From positions 1-64,000 of the forward strand of contig JADJEA010000025.1 of the NCBI GenBank assembly GCA_016702415.1: a DNA stretch of 64,000 bases, given 5' to 3'. The stretch is from Nostocoides sp. (lineage in GTDB: Bacteria; Actinomycetota; Actinomycetes; Actinomycetales; Dermatophilaceae). Positions 33,022 through 42,395 of the stretch are shown here, one piece after another; position 1 is the first letter of the stretch, and each line of letters starts with the position of its first letter. A program made the position numbers and the translations under genes. The notes beneath the pieces were generated by a model. That model was not told the DNA's origin and ran no database searches. It was given only the letters and a program-made list of their open reading frames with translations.

Positions 33022-34727
33022 GCAGCGACGTGGGAGCGCCGGTGGCCGGGCGACCCGACCCGCTGCCGTCGCCCAGGGCCTGGGCCGAGGAGGCGTGGCG
33101 CGCCTGGTGGGTGGTGGCTGCGGTGGTGCCGCTGGCGATGCTCACGATCTTCTTCGCCTGGCCGGTGGTCACGCTCGTCGGCCGCGGCTTCGTTGTCGAC
33201 GGGCGCGTCGACACCGGCATGTTCGCGGAGGTGTTCGATCAGGCACGGACCTGGCGGATCGTCGGGACGACCCTCCTGCTCGCCGCCTCGGGGACGGCGG
33301 TTTCGGTCGCCCTCGGCCTACCCGGCGCCTATGTCCTCTATGTATGCCGCTTCCCCGGCCGGGCCCTGGTCCGCGCTCTCGTCGGGGTGCCCTTCGTCCT
33401 GCCCACCGTCGTCGTCGGGGTGGCCTTCCTCGCCCTCCTCGGCCCGAGCGGTCCGCTCGCCGGCCTCGGCCAGAGCCGGACCGCGATCGTCCTGGCGCTG
33501 GTGTTCTTCAACTACTCCGTCGTGGTGCGCACCGTGGGGGGACTGTGGTCCCGACTCGATCCGCGTATGCCGCAGGCCGCCCGCGCCCTGGGTGCCTCAC
33601 CCTGGCGGGCCTTCCGCACCGTCACCCTTCCGGCGCTCACGCCCGCGCTCGCCTCAGCGGCCTCTCTGGTTTTCCTCTTCTGCGCCAGCGCATTCGGCAT
33701 CGTCATGGTGCTCGGCGGGGTCCGGATCGGGACCATCGAGACGGAGATCTGGTACCAAACGACGCAGTTGCTCGACCTCGGCGCCGCCGCTGCCCTCTCG
33801 ATCACCCAACTCGTCGTCGTCACCCTCTGCCTCGTGGTGACGAATGCGACGACGGCGCGTCAGGAGCGAGCGCTCCGGCTGCGCGCGGATGCCTCGGGCG
33901 AGCAGCGGTTCGCTTGGCGTCGCGACGCGCTGCCCGGGGCGGTGACCGCGCTCGTCGTCCTCGGGCTGCTCGGCGCGCCACTGGTCACCCTGGTGGTTCG
34001 TTCGCTGCGGGCGGGCGACGGGTGGAGCCTCGAGCACTACCGCGCCCTGGCGACGACGGTCGGGCGGGCGTTGCCCGTGCCGGTGTGGAGCGGCATACGC
34101 AACTCGGTCGTCGTCGCGGTGGAGGCGACGGCAATCGCCCTCGCCCTGGGGGTGCTGGTCACCCTGGTCGTCAGTCGCCGGCCGCGAACAGTGCTGGCGC
34201 GCAGGGCATTACGCGGGCTCGATGCGCTCTTCATGCTGCCGCTCGGGGTGTCGGCCGTGACGGTCGGATTCGGCTTCCTCATCACCCTCAACCGGCCGCC
34301 GCTGGACCTGCGGTCGTCCATGGTGCTGGTGCCGATCGCACAGGCGATCGTCGCGCTGCCGCTGGTCGTCCGGTCCATGTTGCCGGTCGTCCGGGCCATC
34401 GACCCGCGGATGCGGGAGGCGGCCGCGGCGCTGGGGGCGTCGCCGGCCCGGGTGCTGCGCAGCGTCGATCTGCCGTTTCTGGCCCGCGGGCTGGGGATCG
34501 CGGCGGGCTTTGCGATGGCGGCCTCGCTCGGGGAGTTCGGGGCGACGTCATTCCTGGCCAGGCTGGACCGGCCGACCCTGCCGGTGGTCATCTTCCGGCT
34601 GATCGGTCGGCCGGGCGAGGCGAGTTTCGGGGCCGCGCTCGCGGCCTCGGTCGTGCTCGCCGGGCTGACCGCTGCGGTCATGCTGCTCGCCGAACTCGCC
34701 CGCCCACGAGCGGCCCTCCCGTGGTGA
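33018..34727 (+). CDS. thiP: Thiamine ABC transporter permease (fused two-domain)
   Basis: A 569-residue permease with two repeated membrane domains, each bearing an EAA-type loop that contacts the ATPase. The first reads ARALGASPWRAFRTVTLPAL near residue 200, the second AAAALGASPARVLRSVDLPF near 480. About twelve helices are expected, which fits ThiP. The ATG at 33018 overlaps the thiB stop by four bases, and the end overlaps the ATPase start, so the three genes form a coupled operon under the riboswitch. Confidence 0.92.
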   Translation: MSSDVGAPVAGRPDPLPSPRAWAEEAWRAWWVVAAVVPLAMLTIFFAWPVVTLVGRGFVVDGRVDTGMFAEVFDQARTWRIVGTTLLLAASGTAVSVALGLPGAYVLYVCRFPGRALVRALVGVPFVLPTVVVGVAFLALLGPSGPLAGLGQSRTAIVLALVFFNYSVVVRTVGGLWSRLDPRMPQAARALGASPWRAFRTVTLPALTPALASAASLVFLFCASAFGIVMVLGGVRIGTIETEIWYQTTQLLDLGAAAALSITQLVVVTLCLVVTNATTARQERALRLRADASGEQRFAWRRDALPGAVTALVVLGLLGAPLVTLVVRSLRAGDGWSLEHYRALATTVGRALPVPVWSGIRNSVVVAVEATAIALALGVLVTLVVSRRPRTVLARRALRGLDALFMLPLGVSAVTVGFGFLITLNRPPLDLRSSMVLVPIAQAIVALPLVVRSMLPVVRAIDPRMREAAAALGASPARVLRSVDLPFLARGLGIAAGFAMAASLGEFGATSFLARLDRPTLPVVIFRLIGRPGEASFGAALAASVVLAGLTAAVMLLAELARPRAALPW

Positions 34728-35746
34728 CGGGCGCCGCGCCCGGTCCGGGCCTGCACGCGGAGGGGATCGTCGTCCGGTATGGGGGGGGTCGGCATACGGC
34801 CACGACCGCAGTGGACGACGTCACCCTCGATGTCGCCCCCGGCGAGATCGTCGTGTTGCTGGGGGCGTCGGGCTCGGGCAAGTCCTCGCTCCTGCGCGGA
34901 ATCGCCGGACTCGAACCCCTCGCTTCCGGGCGAATCCGTTGGGGTGCAGAGGATCTGACCGAGGTCCCGGTGCACCGGCGCGGGTTCGGGGTGATGTTCC
35001 AGGACGGCCAACTCTTCCCCCACCGCGACGTCGGCGGCAATGTCGCCTACGGCCTCGCGCACCTGCCTCGGGCCGAGCGCGAGCGCCGGGTGCTCCAGGT
35101 GCTCGACCTCGTCGGAATGGCCGGGTTCGAGCGCCGCGCCATCGCGACGCTGTCCGGCGGGCAGGCGCAGCGGGTGGCATTGGCGCGCTCGCTGGCCCCC
35201 TCGCCGCGGCTGCTCATGCTCGATGAGCCGCTGTCGGCGCTGGACCGGGCGCTGCGCGAGCACCTCGCCGGGGTGCTGCGGACGACGCTGCGTAGCACCG
35301 GGACGACGGCGCTTTACGTCACGCACGACCAGGACGAGGCGTTCGCGGTCGCGGACCGGGTCGCGGTGATGGAGGCCGGCCGGGTGAGTCAAATCGACAC
35401 GCCCGAGGGGCTCTGGACCCATCCGGCGAGCCGGGCGGTGGCGGCCTTCCTCGGGTACGGACCTTTCCTGACCGCCGACGACGCCCGCGCGCTCGGGTGG
35501 CGTCAGGAGATCCCCGCGGGGATGACGCTGGCCCTGGCCCCCGGTGGGCTCGTCGCCACCGACTCGCGGGATGACGCCGGAGCGCGCGTGCGGATCGTGG
35601 ACCAGGTCGTCCACCGCGGCCACGTCTCGATCGGCGTGACGCTCCCCGGTGGCGTGCGGGCGTCGGCGCGCTCGCCGCGACGCGTGGCCGGGGCGACGGT
35701 GGGCGTGCGGCTGGACCCCGCCTCCTGCGTCCTCGTGCCGGCCTGA
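34724..35746 (+). CDS. thiQ: Thiamine ABC transporter ATPase
   Basis: A 340-residue ABC ATPase. Walker A is GASGSGKSS (residues about 46-54), the Q-loop is VMFQDGQLFPHRDV, the signature LSGGQAQR, Walker B LLMLDEPLSALDR, and the switch His VTHDQDEAF. The C-terminal 110 residues (after TPEGLWTHP) form an extra OB-like domain as in CysA/PotA-type ATPases, longer than E. coli ThiQ. The GTG at 34724 overlaps the thiP stop; GTG 34721 is also possible. It is the last gene of the riboswitch-controlled operon. Confidence 0.92.
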   Translation: MTGAAPGPGLHAEGIVVRYGGGRHTATTAVDDVTLDVAPGEIVVLLGASGSGKSSLLRGIAGLEPLASGRIRWGAEDLTEVPVHRRGFGVMFQDGQLFPHRDVGGNVAYGLAHLPRAERERRVLQVLDLVGMAGFERRAIATLSGGQAQRVALARSLAPSPRLLMLDEPLSALDRALREHLAGVLRTTLRSTGTTALYVTHDQDEAFAVADRVAVMEAGRVSQIDTPEGLWTHPASRAVAAFLGYGPFLTADDARALGWRQEIPAGMTLALAPGGLVATDSRDDAGARVRIVDQVVHRGHVSIGVTLPGGVRASARSPRRVAGATVGVRLDPASCVLVPA

Positions 35747-35768
35747 CCGCTGTTGCGGCCCGCGAGGG

Positions 35769-35948
35769 TCAGACGAGACGCGCGCGGGTCGGCGCGGGGG
35801 TCGCTGCGGGCGCCGGGGAGGTGAGCGAGGCGGAAGGGCGCGACCGGGGTTCGGGGCGGCGCGCGGCATACTCCAGCAGCGTCGGGACGATGGCGACGAC
35901 GGCGACGACGGTCATGGCCACGAGGACGAGGGCGGTGGTGAGGGTCAT
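35769..35948 (-). CDS. Small single-pass membrane protein, unknown
   Basis: A 59-residue reading frame starting MTLTTALVLVAMTVVAVVAIVP, a single membrane helix. A cytoplasmic tail rich in Arg, Pro, Ser and Ala follows (RRPEPRSRPSASLTSP). It resembles many small uncharacterised actinobacterial membrane peptides. No homolog is recognised and the call depends on the helix and start only. It lies 22 bases past the convergent thiQ stop. Confidence 0.5.
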   Translation of the reverse strand: MTLTTALVLVAMTVVAVVAIVPTLLEYAARRPEPRSRPSASLTSPAPAATPAPTRARLV

Positions 35949-36077
35949 GCCGTCAACCCTCCTCCGGCCGTATGCCGCGCGCCTCCACCCCGAGTCCACT
36001 CCCCTCCTCCGAAGGTCTCGATTCGCGCCGACCCTCGGTGGAGGCGGGCTCGTCGGACGCTGGTCCCGCAGCCCGCG

Positions 36078-36641
36078 TCAGGCGTCGGGGACCGGAGCGG
36101 GGAGGAGGCCGGCGGCGCGGGCGGGATCGGCATACGCCCTGGCGAGGGTCTCGATCGTGTCGTGGGCGTTGAGACCGCTGGGGTTGGGGACGACCCAAAG
36201 GGCCGCGCCGGCGAGATCCTCGGGTTGACGGCCGAGACGGGCGCGGGGTCGTCCGAAGGCGGTCCGGTATGCCGTCACGCCCGCCACCGCGACCACCCGC
36301 GGCCGGTGCTGCGCGACGAACGCGGTCAACGCCACCGCACCCGCGCGAAGCTCGTCGCGGGTCAGCTCGTCGGCTCGCGCGGTGGCCCGCCGGACGATAT
36401 TGGTGATCCCGATCCCGCTCGCGAGGAGGGCGGCCCGGTCGGCATCGGTCATCCCGGCGGCCGGGTCGATCCGGCGCTCGAGGATTCCGGCGCGCAGCAG
36501 CGCCGGATAGAACCTGTTGCCCGGGTAGGCAAAATGCGTCGCGGTCGCGGCCGTCCACAGACCCGGATTGATACCGACGAAGAGCAACCTCAGGCCGGGA
36601 CCGACGAGATCGGGCACATCGGCGTCGCGGAAGGACTCCAA
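36078..36641 (-). CDS. mug: Mug-type uracil-DNA glycosylase
   Basis: A 187-residue protein of the mismatch-specific (G:U/T) uracil-DNA glycosylase family. It removes uracil or thymine mispaired with guanine. The catalytic GINPG motif (LLFVGINPGLWTAATATHFA) is near residue 25, and the second conserved motif NPSGLNAH (VVPNPSGLNAHD) is near 157. GNRFYPALLRAGI and GITNIVRRATARADEL are also typical. The start is probably the TTG at 36641. No better ATG is seen and the frame begins just before the conserved domain. Confidence 0.88.
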   Translation of the reverse strand: MESFRDADVPDLVGPGLRLLFVGINPGLWTAATATHFAYPGNRFYPALLRAGILERRIDPAAGMTDADRAALLASGIGITNIVRRATARADELTRDELRAGAVALTAFVAQHRPRVVAVAGVTAYRTAFGRPRARLGRQPEDLAGAALWVVPNPSGLNAHDTIETLARAYADPARAAGLLPAPVPDA

Positions 36642-36738
36642 CTCCCGCGCGAGTGAATCGGGCCACGAGCGGTGATGCTAGCCCGCACCGGACCCCGGCC
36701 CCCCTCGGCCCGCTCTGCCGACCGGATGTGACAACGCC

Positions 36739-37593
36739 GTGGCCGAATCGTTACCGTGGATCGTCCCCCACGGAAGGCCCTCGATCGTGCACGCCCTCGC
36801 GCGCCCCCGGCAAGCCCCCCTTGCCGCCCGCGCCGCTCAGTTCCTCACCATCGGCGCCTTCGCCTGCGGCGGTTTGGCGTATGCCGCGCCCGCCCGCCCC
36901 GCCGACTCCACCGTCGCCACCGTCGACTCCACCGTCGCCTCTTCCCTCACCTCCGCCGCGTTTACCGCGGAGGCCCAGATCGCTTCGCGGGCCGACGCCG
37001 ACCGCGCCTCGCGGTCCACCACCGGCCGCTCACCCGTTCGTCGCGACCCTGATGCCGGACCCGACTCGGCCGCCTTCGCCCTCGTCGCGCCGCGCACCAA
37101 CGCCCCGACCCGACCCGCGTCCTTTGGCGTGCTCGGCGTCAAGGCCGTCGCCAAGCCGGAGGCGGTCGCGGTGTCAACGTCCGGAGGCGCGGGGGGTGCT
37201 CCCGGGGCGAGCGCCGCGGCCGGTGGCGGGTCCGGCTCGGGCTCGACCACGGCATACGCCGCCGCGGGGGCGGCCCTCGGACTGGTGCCCACCGCCGCGG
37301 CGGTCTATTCGGCGATCCGGTCGACCTTCGGGATCACCAATATCGGCGGGTACCGGCCCGGCGACTGGGGCGACCACGGCACCGGGCACGCGGTCGACGT
37401 CATGATCACCAGCGCCGGCCAGGGGGACGCGGTCGCCTCCTTTGCGATCGCCAACGCGGGTCGGTTGCGGATCAAGTACGTCATCTGGCAGCAGCGGATC
37501 TGGATGCCGTCGACCGGGGTGTGGCGGATGATGGAGGACCGCGGCAGCCCCACGCAGAACCACATGGACCACGTCCATATCTCGGTCTACTGA
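36739..37593 (+). CDS. Exported protein with ARB_07466-like C-terminal domain
   Basis: A 284-residue protein with a probable export signal (LAARAAQFLTIGAFACGGLAYA, residues about 28-50) and a long low-complexity Ala/Ser/Thr/Gly linker. The C-terminal domain of about 100 residues carries FGITNIGGYRPGDWGDHGTG, HAVDVMITSAGQGDAVASF and a final NHMDHVHISVY. The last two blocks, with conserved His and Asp, match the ARB_07466-like domain, distantly related to VanY/peptidase M15 metal sites. A role in cell-wall hydrolysis is inferred. The domain often appears with resuscitation or lysozyme-like partners, none of which is adjacent here. Confidence 0.8.
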   Translation: MAESLPWIVPHGRPSIVHALARPRQAPLAARAAQFLTIGAFACGGLAYAAPARPADSTVATVDSTVASSLTSAAFTAEAQIASRADADRASRSTTGRSPVRRDPDAGPDSAAFALVAPRTNAPTRPASFGVLGVKAVAKPEAVAVSTSGGAGGAPGASAAAGGGSGSGSTTAYAAAGAALGLVPTAAAVYSAIRSTFGITNIGGYRPGDWGDHGTGHAVDVMITSAGQGDAVASFAIANAGRLRIKYVIWQQRIWMPSTGVWRMMEDRGSPTQNHMDHVHISVY

Positions 37594-37716
37594 CCCCCGG
37601 CCTCCCCCGCCGCCGGTGGGCCCCGACGGCAGCCCGGAGATCGCGGGAGAGCGCGGCGACGGTCGGTTGCGATAGCGTCCAGAGGGACGCGGATCCCCGA
37701 CGGTGAGGGCAAGCCA

Positions 37717-40278
37717 ATGACCGACCAGCCGGTGGGGCCCTGGGCCCCCGAAGACCACGATGCCCCAACGCTGGACTTCCGGCGGATCGGGCCCTCGCGA
37801 CCGCCCTCCCATCCGCTGGCGGCGGTGCCTGCCGTCGCTCCCGAGCGGACGGTCGACGCCTTCGTCCGGGAGTTCCTCGAGGAACTCAACTTCGGTGAGG
37901 GGGCGCCCTTGGAGCGCTCGACCCTCAACCACCAATACCTCGCGCTCGCCCGGACCGTGCGCAGCTATCTCATGGCCGACTGGCTCCAAACGGCCGCCCG
38001 TCGTCGTGCCCAGCCCGCCAAGATGGTCGGCTACCTCTCGGCCGAGTTCCTCCTCGGCCGGCAACTCGGCAACGCCCTCCTCAACTCGGGGCTGACCGAC
38101 ATCGTCGAGGAGTCGATGGACGCCCTCGGGCTCGATTTCGGCCTCATCCGCGCCCAGGAGGTCGAGCCCGGACTCGGCAATGGCGGCCTCGGACGCCTCG
38201 CCGCATGCTTCGTCGATTCCCTGGCGACCATGGACGTCAGCTGCATCGGCTACGGGATCCGCTACGACTACGGGATCTTCCGACAGGTCTTTACCCCGGA
38301 CGGCCGCCAGCAGGAGGCCCCGGACACCTGGCTCGCCCTCGGCGCCCCGTGGGAGTTCCCCAACCCCGACCGTGCCGTCCAGGTCGACTTCGGCGGCCAC
38401 ACGGAGGGGTATGCCGACGAGTCCGGCCGCCCGCGGCGCCGCTGGGTCCCCGCGTGGAATGTCCTGGGCATTCCCTACAACTACATGGTCCCCGGGTACC
38501 GCAATGGCGTGGCCAACACCTTGCGCCTCTGGAGCGCCGAAGCCACCCACGCCTTCGACCTGCAGATCTTCAACTCCGGCAATTACGTCGACGCCGTGCG
38601 CGCCCAGACCTTCGCCGAGAACATCACCAAGGTCCTCTATCCCGAGGACTCCACCCCGCAGGGCCGGGAGCTGCGGTTGCAGCAGCAATACTTCTTCGTC
38701 GCCTGCTCGATCAAGGACTATCTCCACGGGACGCTGCCGCAGGGCTTCGATCTGACCCATCTCCCGGATCAGATCGTCTTCCAGCTCAACGACACTCATC
38801 CGGTTATCGCCGTCCCCGAACTCATGCGGCTCCTCCTCGACGAGCACGGGATGGAGTGGGAGCAGGCCTGGGAGATCACCTCCCGGTGCTTCGCCTACAC
38901 CTGCCACACGCTGCTGCCGGAGGCCTTGGAGGTGTGGCCGACCAAGCTGTTCGAGAAGCTCCTGCCCCGCCACCTCGAGATCATCTATGCCATCAACGCG
39001 CATTTCCTCGACGAGGTGCGCCAGGCATTCCCGGGCGATGAACTGCGGTTGGGCCGGATGTCGATCATCACCGAATATCCGGAGAAGGGTGTCCGGATGG
39101 CCCATCTGGCGACCGTCGCCGCAACCCGGGTCAACGGCGTCGCCGAGCTCCAGTCGCGCCTCCTGCGCGACAAGGTCCTCCCCGACTTCGCGCAGCTGTG
39201 GCCGGAGAAGTTCACCAATGTCACCAATGGCGTCAGCCCGCGCCGGTTCGTCTGCCTCGCCGCGCCACTTCTGCGCGACCTCATCACCGAGACGATCGGC
39301 GACGGGTGGGTCACCGATCTCGACCGCCTCCGCGAACTCGAGCCGTATGCCGACGATCCCGCCTTCCGCGCCCGGTTCCGGGCCGTCAAACAGTCCAATA
39401 AGGAACGACTGGCAACCCTCGCGCGCATCTTCACCAAGGTCGACCTCCCGGACGGCCACCTTGTCGACGTCATGGTCAAGCGGCTCCACGAATACAAGCG
39501 GCAGACGCTCAAGCTCCTCCACGTCACTTCGCTCTATGAGCAGGTCATCTCCGGCCGGCTGCCGATCGAGAAGGTCACGCCGCGCCTGGTCATCTTCGGC
39601 GCGAAGGCGGCACCGGGCTATTTCCTCGCGAAGGAGATCATCTTCCTCATCAACCGGGTGGCCGCGGTCGTCAACAACGACCCGCGGATGCAAGGTCGCC
39701 TCGTCGTGGTCTTCGCCCCGAACTACAACGTCACCCTTGCCGAGAAGATCATCCCCGCCGCCGACCTCTCGGAGCAGATCTCCCTGGCCGGGAAGGAAGC
39801 CTCCGGCACGGGCAATATGAAGCTCGCGCTCAATGGTGCGGTGACGATCGGGACCGATGACGGCGCCAATGTCGAGATCCGCCGGTTCGTCGGGGACGAC
39901 AACTTCTTCCTGTTCGGGATGACCGAACCCGAGGTCGCCGCGCTCCAGAGCCACGGTTACGTCCCGGGCAGCTACTACCAGAGCGATCCCGAGCTCCACC
40001 GCGCGATCGACCTCATCGCGAGCGGTCATTTCACCGGGGGCGACCGCGCCGCCGCCGGACCGGTCGTCGGGGACCTCCTCACCAACGACCGATTCCTCGC
40101 CCTGGCCGACTTCCGCTCCTATCTCGAGGCCCAGACGCGCGTCGAGGCGGCGTATGCCGACCCCGAGGCCTGGTCGCGCATGGCCATCCTCAACGTGGCG
40201 CGGTGCGGCTACTTCTCCAGCGACCGGTCGATGCGCGACTACATCGACCGCGTGTGGGGAACCGGCGTCCGGGCCTGA
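37717..40278 (+). CDS. glgP: Glycogen/starch phosphorylase
   Basis: An 853-residue pyridoxal-phosphate enzyme releasing glucose-1-phosphate from glycogen. The conserved blocks run throughout: YLSAEFLLGRQLGNALLN, EPGLGNGGLGRLAACF, QLNDTHPVIAVPELMR, KFTNVTNGVSPRRF, VDVMVKRLHEYKRQ and the PLP-lysine segment EASGTGNMKLALNGAVTIG followed by DGANVEI. The length equals that of E. coli and muscle-type enzymes. An ATG at 37717 is preceded by GTGAGGG. No other glycogen gene lies nearby. Confidence 0.96.
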   Translation: MTDQPVGPWAPEDHDAPTLDFRRIGPSRPPSHPLAAVPAVAPERTVDAFVREFLEELNFGEGAPLERSTLNHQYLALARTVRSYLMADWLQTAARRRAQPAKMVGYLSAEFLLGRQLGNALLNSGLTDIVEESMDALGLDFGLIRAQEVEPGLGNGGLGRLAACFVDSLATMDVSCIGYGIRYDYGIFRQVFTPDGRQQEAPDTWLALGAPWEFPNPDRAVQVDFGGHTEGYADESGRPRRRWVPAWNVLGIPYNYMVPGYRNGVANTLRLWSAEATHAFDLQIFNSGNYVDAVRAQTFAENITKVLYPEDSTPQGRELRLQQQYFFVACSIKDYLHGTLPQGFDLTHLPDQIVFQLNDTHPVIAVPELMRLLLDEHGMEWEQAWEITSRCFAYTCHTLLPEALEVWPTKLFEKLLPRHLEIIYAINAHFLDEVRQAFPGDELRLGRMSIITEYPEKGVRMAHLATVAATRVNGVAELQSRLLRDKVLPDFAQLWPEKFTNVTNGVSPRRFVCLAAPLLRDLITETIGDGWVTDLDRLRELEPYADDPAFRARFRAVKQSNKERLATLARIFTKVDLPDGHLVDVMVKRLHEYKRQTLKLLHVTSLYEQVISGRLPIEKVTPRLVIFGAKAAPGYFLAKEIIFLINRVAAVVNNDPRMQGRLVVVFAPNYNVTLAEKIIPAADLSEQISLAGKEASGTGNMKLALNGAVTIGTDDGANVEIRRFVGDDNFFLFGMTEPEVAALQSHGYVPGSYYQSDPELHRAIDLIASGHFTGGDRAAAGPVVGDLLTNDRFLALADFRSYLEAQTRVEAAYADPEAWSRMAILNVARCGYFSSDRSMRDYIDRVWGTGVRA

Positions 40279-40283
40279 CCGAG

Positions 40284-40368
40284 ACGCGGCCGCTGTGGTC
40301 TGGCTACTGTGGTCTCGCCGCTGTGGTCTGGCCCGTGTGGTCTCGCCGCTCGGGTCTCGCCCGATACG
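40284..40368 (+). repeat. Imperfect tandem repeats between glgP and the CHAD-pirin gene
   Basis: The word TGTGGTCTCGCCGC or TGTGGTCTGGC recurs four to five times within 80 bases of the convergent intergenic region. It may form several alternative hairpins, but no single terminator stands out. Confidence 0.65.
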
Positions 40369-42309
40369 TCAGCGACCGGGCGGGCGGTGTCCGCGGCGAC
40401 CGCGAGGGCGCAGCCGGACGTGCGGCAACTCGGGCGCGGGCAGCCGGGTGGGGGAACCCGGGTGGGTGAGGGGGTCGGCATACCCCTCGACGCGGCCGAA
40501 GCGGGACTCGCCGGCCATCCACGCGCGGCGCGCCTCGACGATGTCGTCGTGCGAGCGGCCGACGAAGTTCCACCACATGACCAGCTGCTCCTCGAAGGGT
40601 GCCCCGCCAAGCAGGAGCACGCGCGCACCCTCGGGCCCGGGATCGAGTCGCAAACTCCGGTGCCCGGTGTCGTAGATCCCCAGGTCTCCGGGAGCGAGGG
40701 TCACCTCACCCTGGCGGAGTTCGCCGGTGTCCACCAGAAGGGCGTGCTCGTGATGCCGGTCGACCTCGATCCGGGTCTGCGCGCCGGGAGGGAGGTCGAG
40801 TTGAGCCCCGACGAGCCGCGAGTACGTGGTCACCGGGGAGCGCGACAGCCCCGGTAACGCCCCGACGAAGACCCGTGCGGTGCCGCCACCGCTGAGCAGG
40901 ATCCGGTCGGGCGTATGGTGCTCGAACCCCCTGGGCACGCCGAGTGCCTTCTGCGGCAACGCGATCCAGAGCTGGGCACCGTGGAGAACGGTGGTGTCGG
41001 GAGTCGAGACCTCGCTGTGGGCGATGCCATGCCCGGACGTCATGAGGTTGACCTCGCCCGGGCGGATGATGCCGGATGCGCCGCCGGAGTCGTGGTGCTC
41101 GATCGCGCCCTCGAAGAGCCAGGACACCGTCTGCAGGCCGGCGTGCGGGTGCGGGGGAAGGTCCATCCCCCGCTCGCCGTCCACAGGGGTCGGGCCGAAG
41201 TGGTCGACGAAGCACCAGGCCCCCACCAGCGCCCGGTCCCGGTGCGGGAGAGTCCGGCGTACGCTGATCGCCCGGACGCCACCGAGGGGCACCTCGCGCG
41301 GGGCGAGGACCTGGTCGGGCGCGACCGTCGGTTTCTGCGCCGGCAGCCAGAACGGGCGCAACGCCATGACCTCGGTCCATGCTGCGATCGCGTGGGCGCG
41401 ATCCGCCCGCGCGTCGACATGGTCGGTCGGAATGGCATGTGCCGCAAGGGTATGCACGGCGACGGCGATGTCATTGGCCTCACCGAATGCGTCCTGCATG
41501 CCCGAGAGGGCGTCGGCGAAGGCGGCCGGGGAGGAGCCGGGAGCGTCGGCATACAAACCCCCGAAGAACTCGCAGCCGTATCTCAGCTTCTTGCCCTCGA
41601 TGCGCACCCGGTGCAGGTCGTGGGCGGCGAGCGAGTCCAAGTGAGGGCCGGCGGCGGCGATGCGCGCATGCCGACGGCCGAGGGCCGAATCGGTGAGGCG
41701 GCGGGCAGGAGCGTCGCGCAGGTCGCGGGCCGAGTCGAGCCAGGCGGGATCGTCGAGCCACGCGTTGAGATCGGCCTTCATCTCCCGCCACTGGGGTGAG
41801 CGCAGCAGGGCGACGGCCACGGCATACGTCGACCGGCGCCGACCGCGGAGGGGGCGGGTGTGCTGGACCGGCCACGCCTCCTTGACGGCCCGCTTGAGCA
41901 GGACGTCGGCGTCGCGCGCGGGGCCGAGCGGCAGGACGATCTCCCGCATCCGGATCTTGAGGTCGAGTCCGCGCTCGTCACGCGCGAGGAGAGGTTTGAA
42001 GAGCGACATCGCCGCCCGGGCCCGGCGCCAGGCCACGCGAGTTTGATGGAGATTGTCCATGTGCCGGTTCGTGACGAACAACGCCTCATTGGGGGCCAGG
42101 TGATCGTCGAGACAGGAGCGCAGGCAGGCGCGGAAGGCTTCTCCCACAGTGGCATCCGGGGGCAGGACGATATCGACAGCTTTGATCGCCGGCGAGGCGG
42201 GTGGGGCCGGTGGGGAAGGCGGCGTCGGTGGGTCGGGCGATTCCTGGTGGTCCGGCACCCGCGGAGGGTCCGGCCGCCTCCGTGACTTCGCGGCGCCCGT
42301 CTCCACCAT
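40369..42309 (-). CDS. CHAD-domain/pirin fusion protein
   Basis: A 646-residue reading frame joining two known domains. The N-terminal part (about 45-315) is a CHAD domain: DATVGEAFRACLRSCLDDHL, MDNLHQTRVAWRRARAAMSLF, and HDLHRVRIEGKKLRYGCEFF, with the conserved His/Arg/Lys pattern that binds polyphosphate. After WLPAQK a pirin begins (about 335-615): REVPLGGVRAISVRRTL, metal ligands in PPHPHAGLQTVSW, and GHGIAHSEV. Pirins are cupin proteins with iron-binding sites, with nuclear cofactor or quercetinase-like activity. The join is continuous with no stop. A missed stop or indel between two genes cannot be excluded in this frameshift-prone sequence. ATG 42309 is preferred to GTG 42333. Confidence 0.8.
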   Translation of the reverse strand: MVETGAAKSRRRPDPPRVPDHQESPDPPTPPSPPAPPASPAIKAVDIVLPPDATVGEAFRACLRSCLDDHLAPNEALFVTNRHMDNLHQTRVAWRRARAAMSLFKPLLARDERGLDLKIRMREIVLPLGPARDADVLLKRAVKEAWPVQHTRPLRGRRRSTYAVAVALLRSPQWREMKADLNAWLDDPAWLDSARDLRDAPARRLTDSALGRRHARIAAAGPHLDSLAAHDLHRVRIEGKKLRYGCEFFGGLYADAPGSSPAAFADALSGMQDAFGEANDIAVAVHTLAAHAIPTDHVDARADRAHAIAAWTEVMALRPFWLPAQKPTVAPDQVLAPREVPLGGVRAISVRRTLPHRDRALVGAWCFVDHFGPTPVDGERGMDLPPHPHAGLQTVSWLFEGAIEHHDSGGASGIIRPGEVNLMTSGHGIAHSEVSTPDTTVLHGAQLWIALPQKALGVPRGFEHHTPDRILLSGGGTARVFVGALPGLSRSPVTTYSRLVGAQLDLPPGAQTRIEVDRHHEHALLVDTGELRQGEVTLAPGDLGIYDTGHRSLRLDPGPEGARVLLLGGAPFEEQLVMWWNFVGRSHDDIVEARRAWMAGESRFGRVEGYADPLTHPGSPTRLPAPELPHVRLRPRGRRGHRPPGR

Positions 42310-42395
42310 GGCGCCTAACCTACTGGTCGCCACGCTCGACCACGTGCCGGACGCGGCGGGAGCGCGGGGGTCGGGGCGGCCTACGCTGCGCGCTC

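Noticed and set aside
37174..40029. 951-residue minus-strand frame over glgP
   Set aside because: It is a shadow of glycogen phosphorylase. The encoded sequence is Glu/Asp/Gly-rich without motifs.
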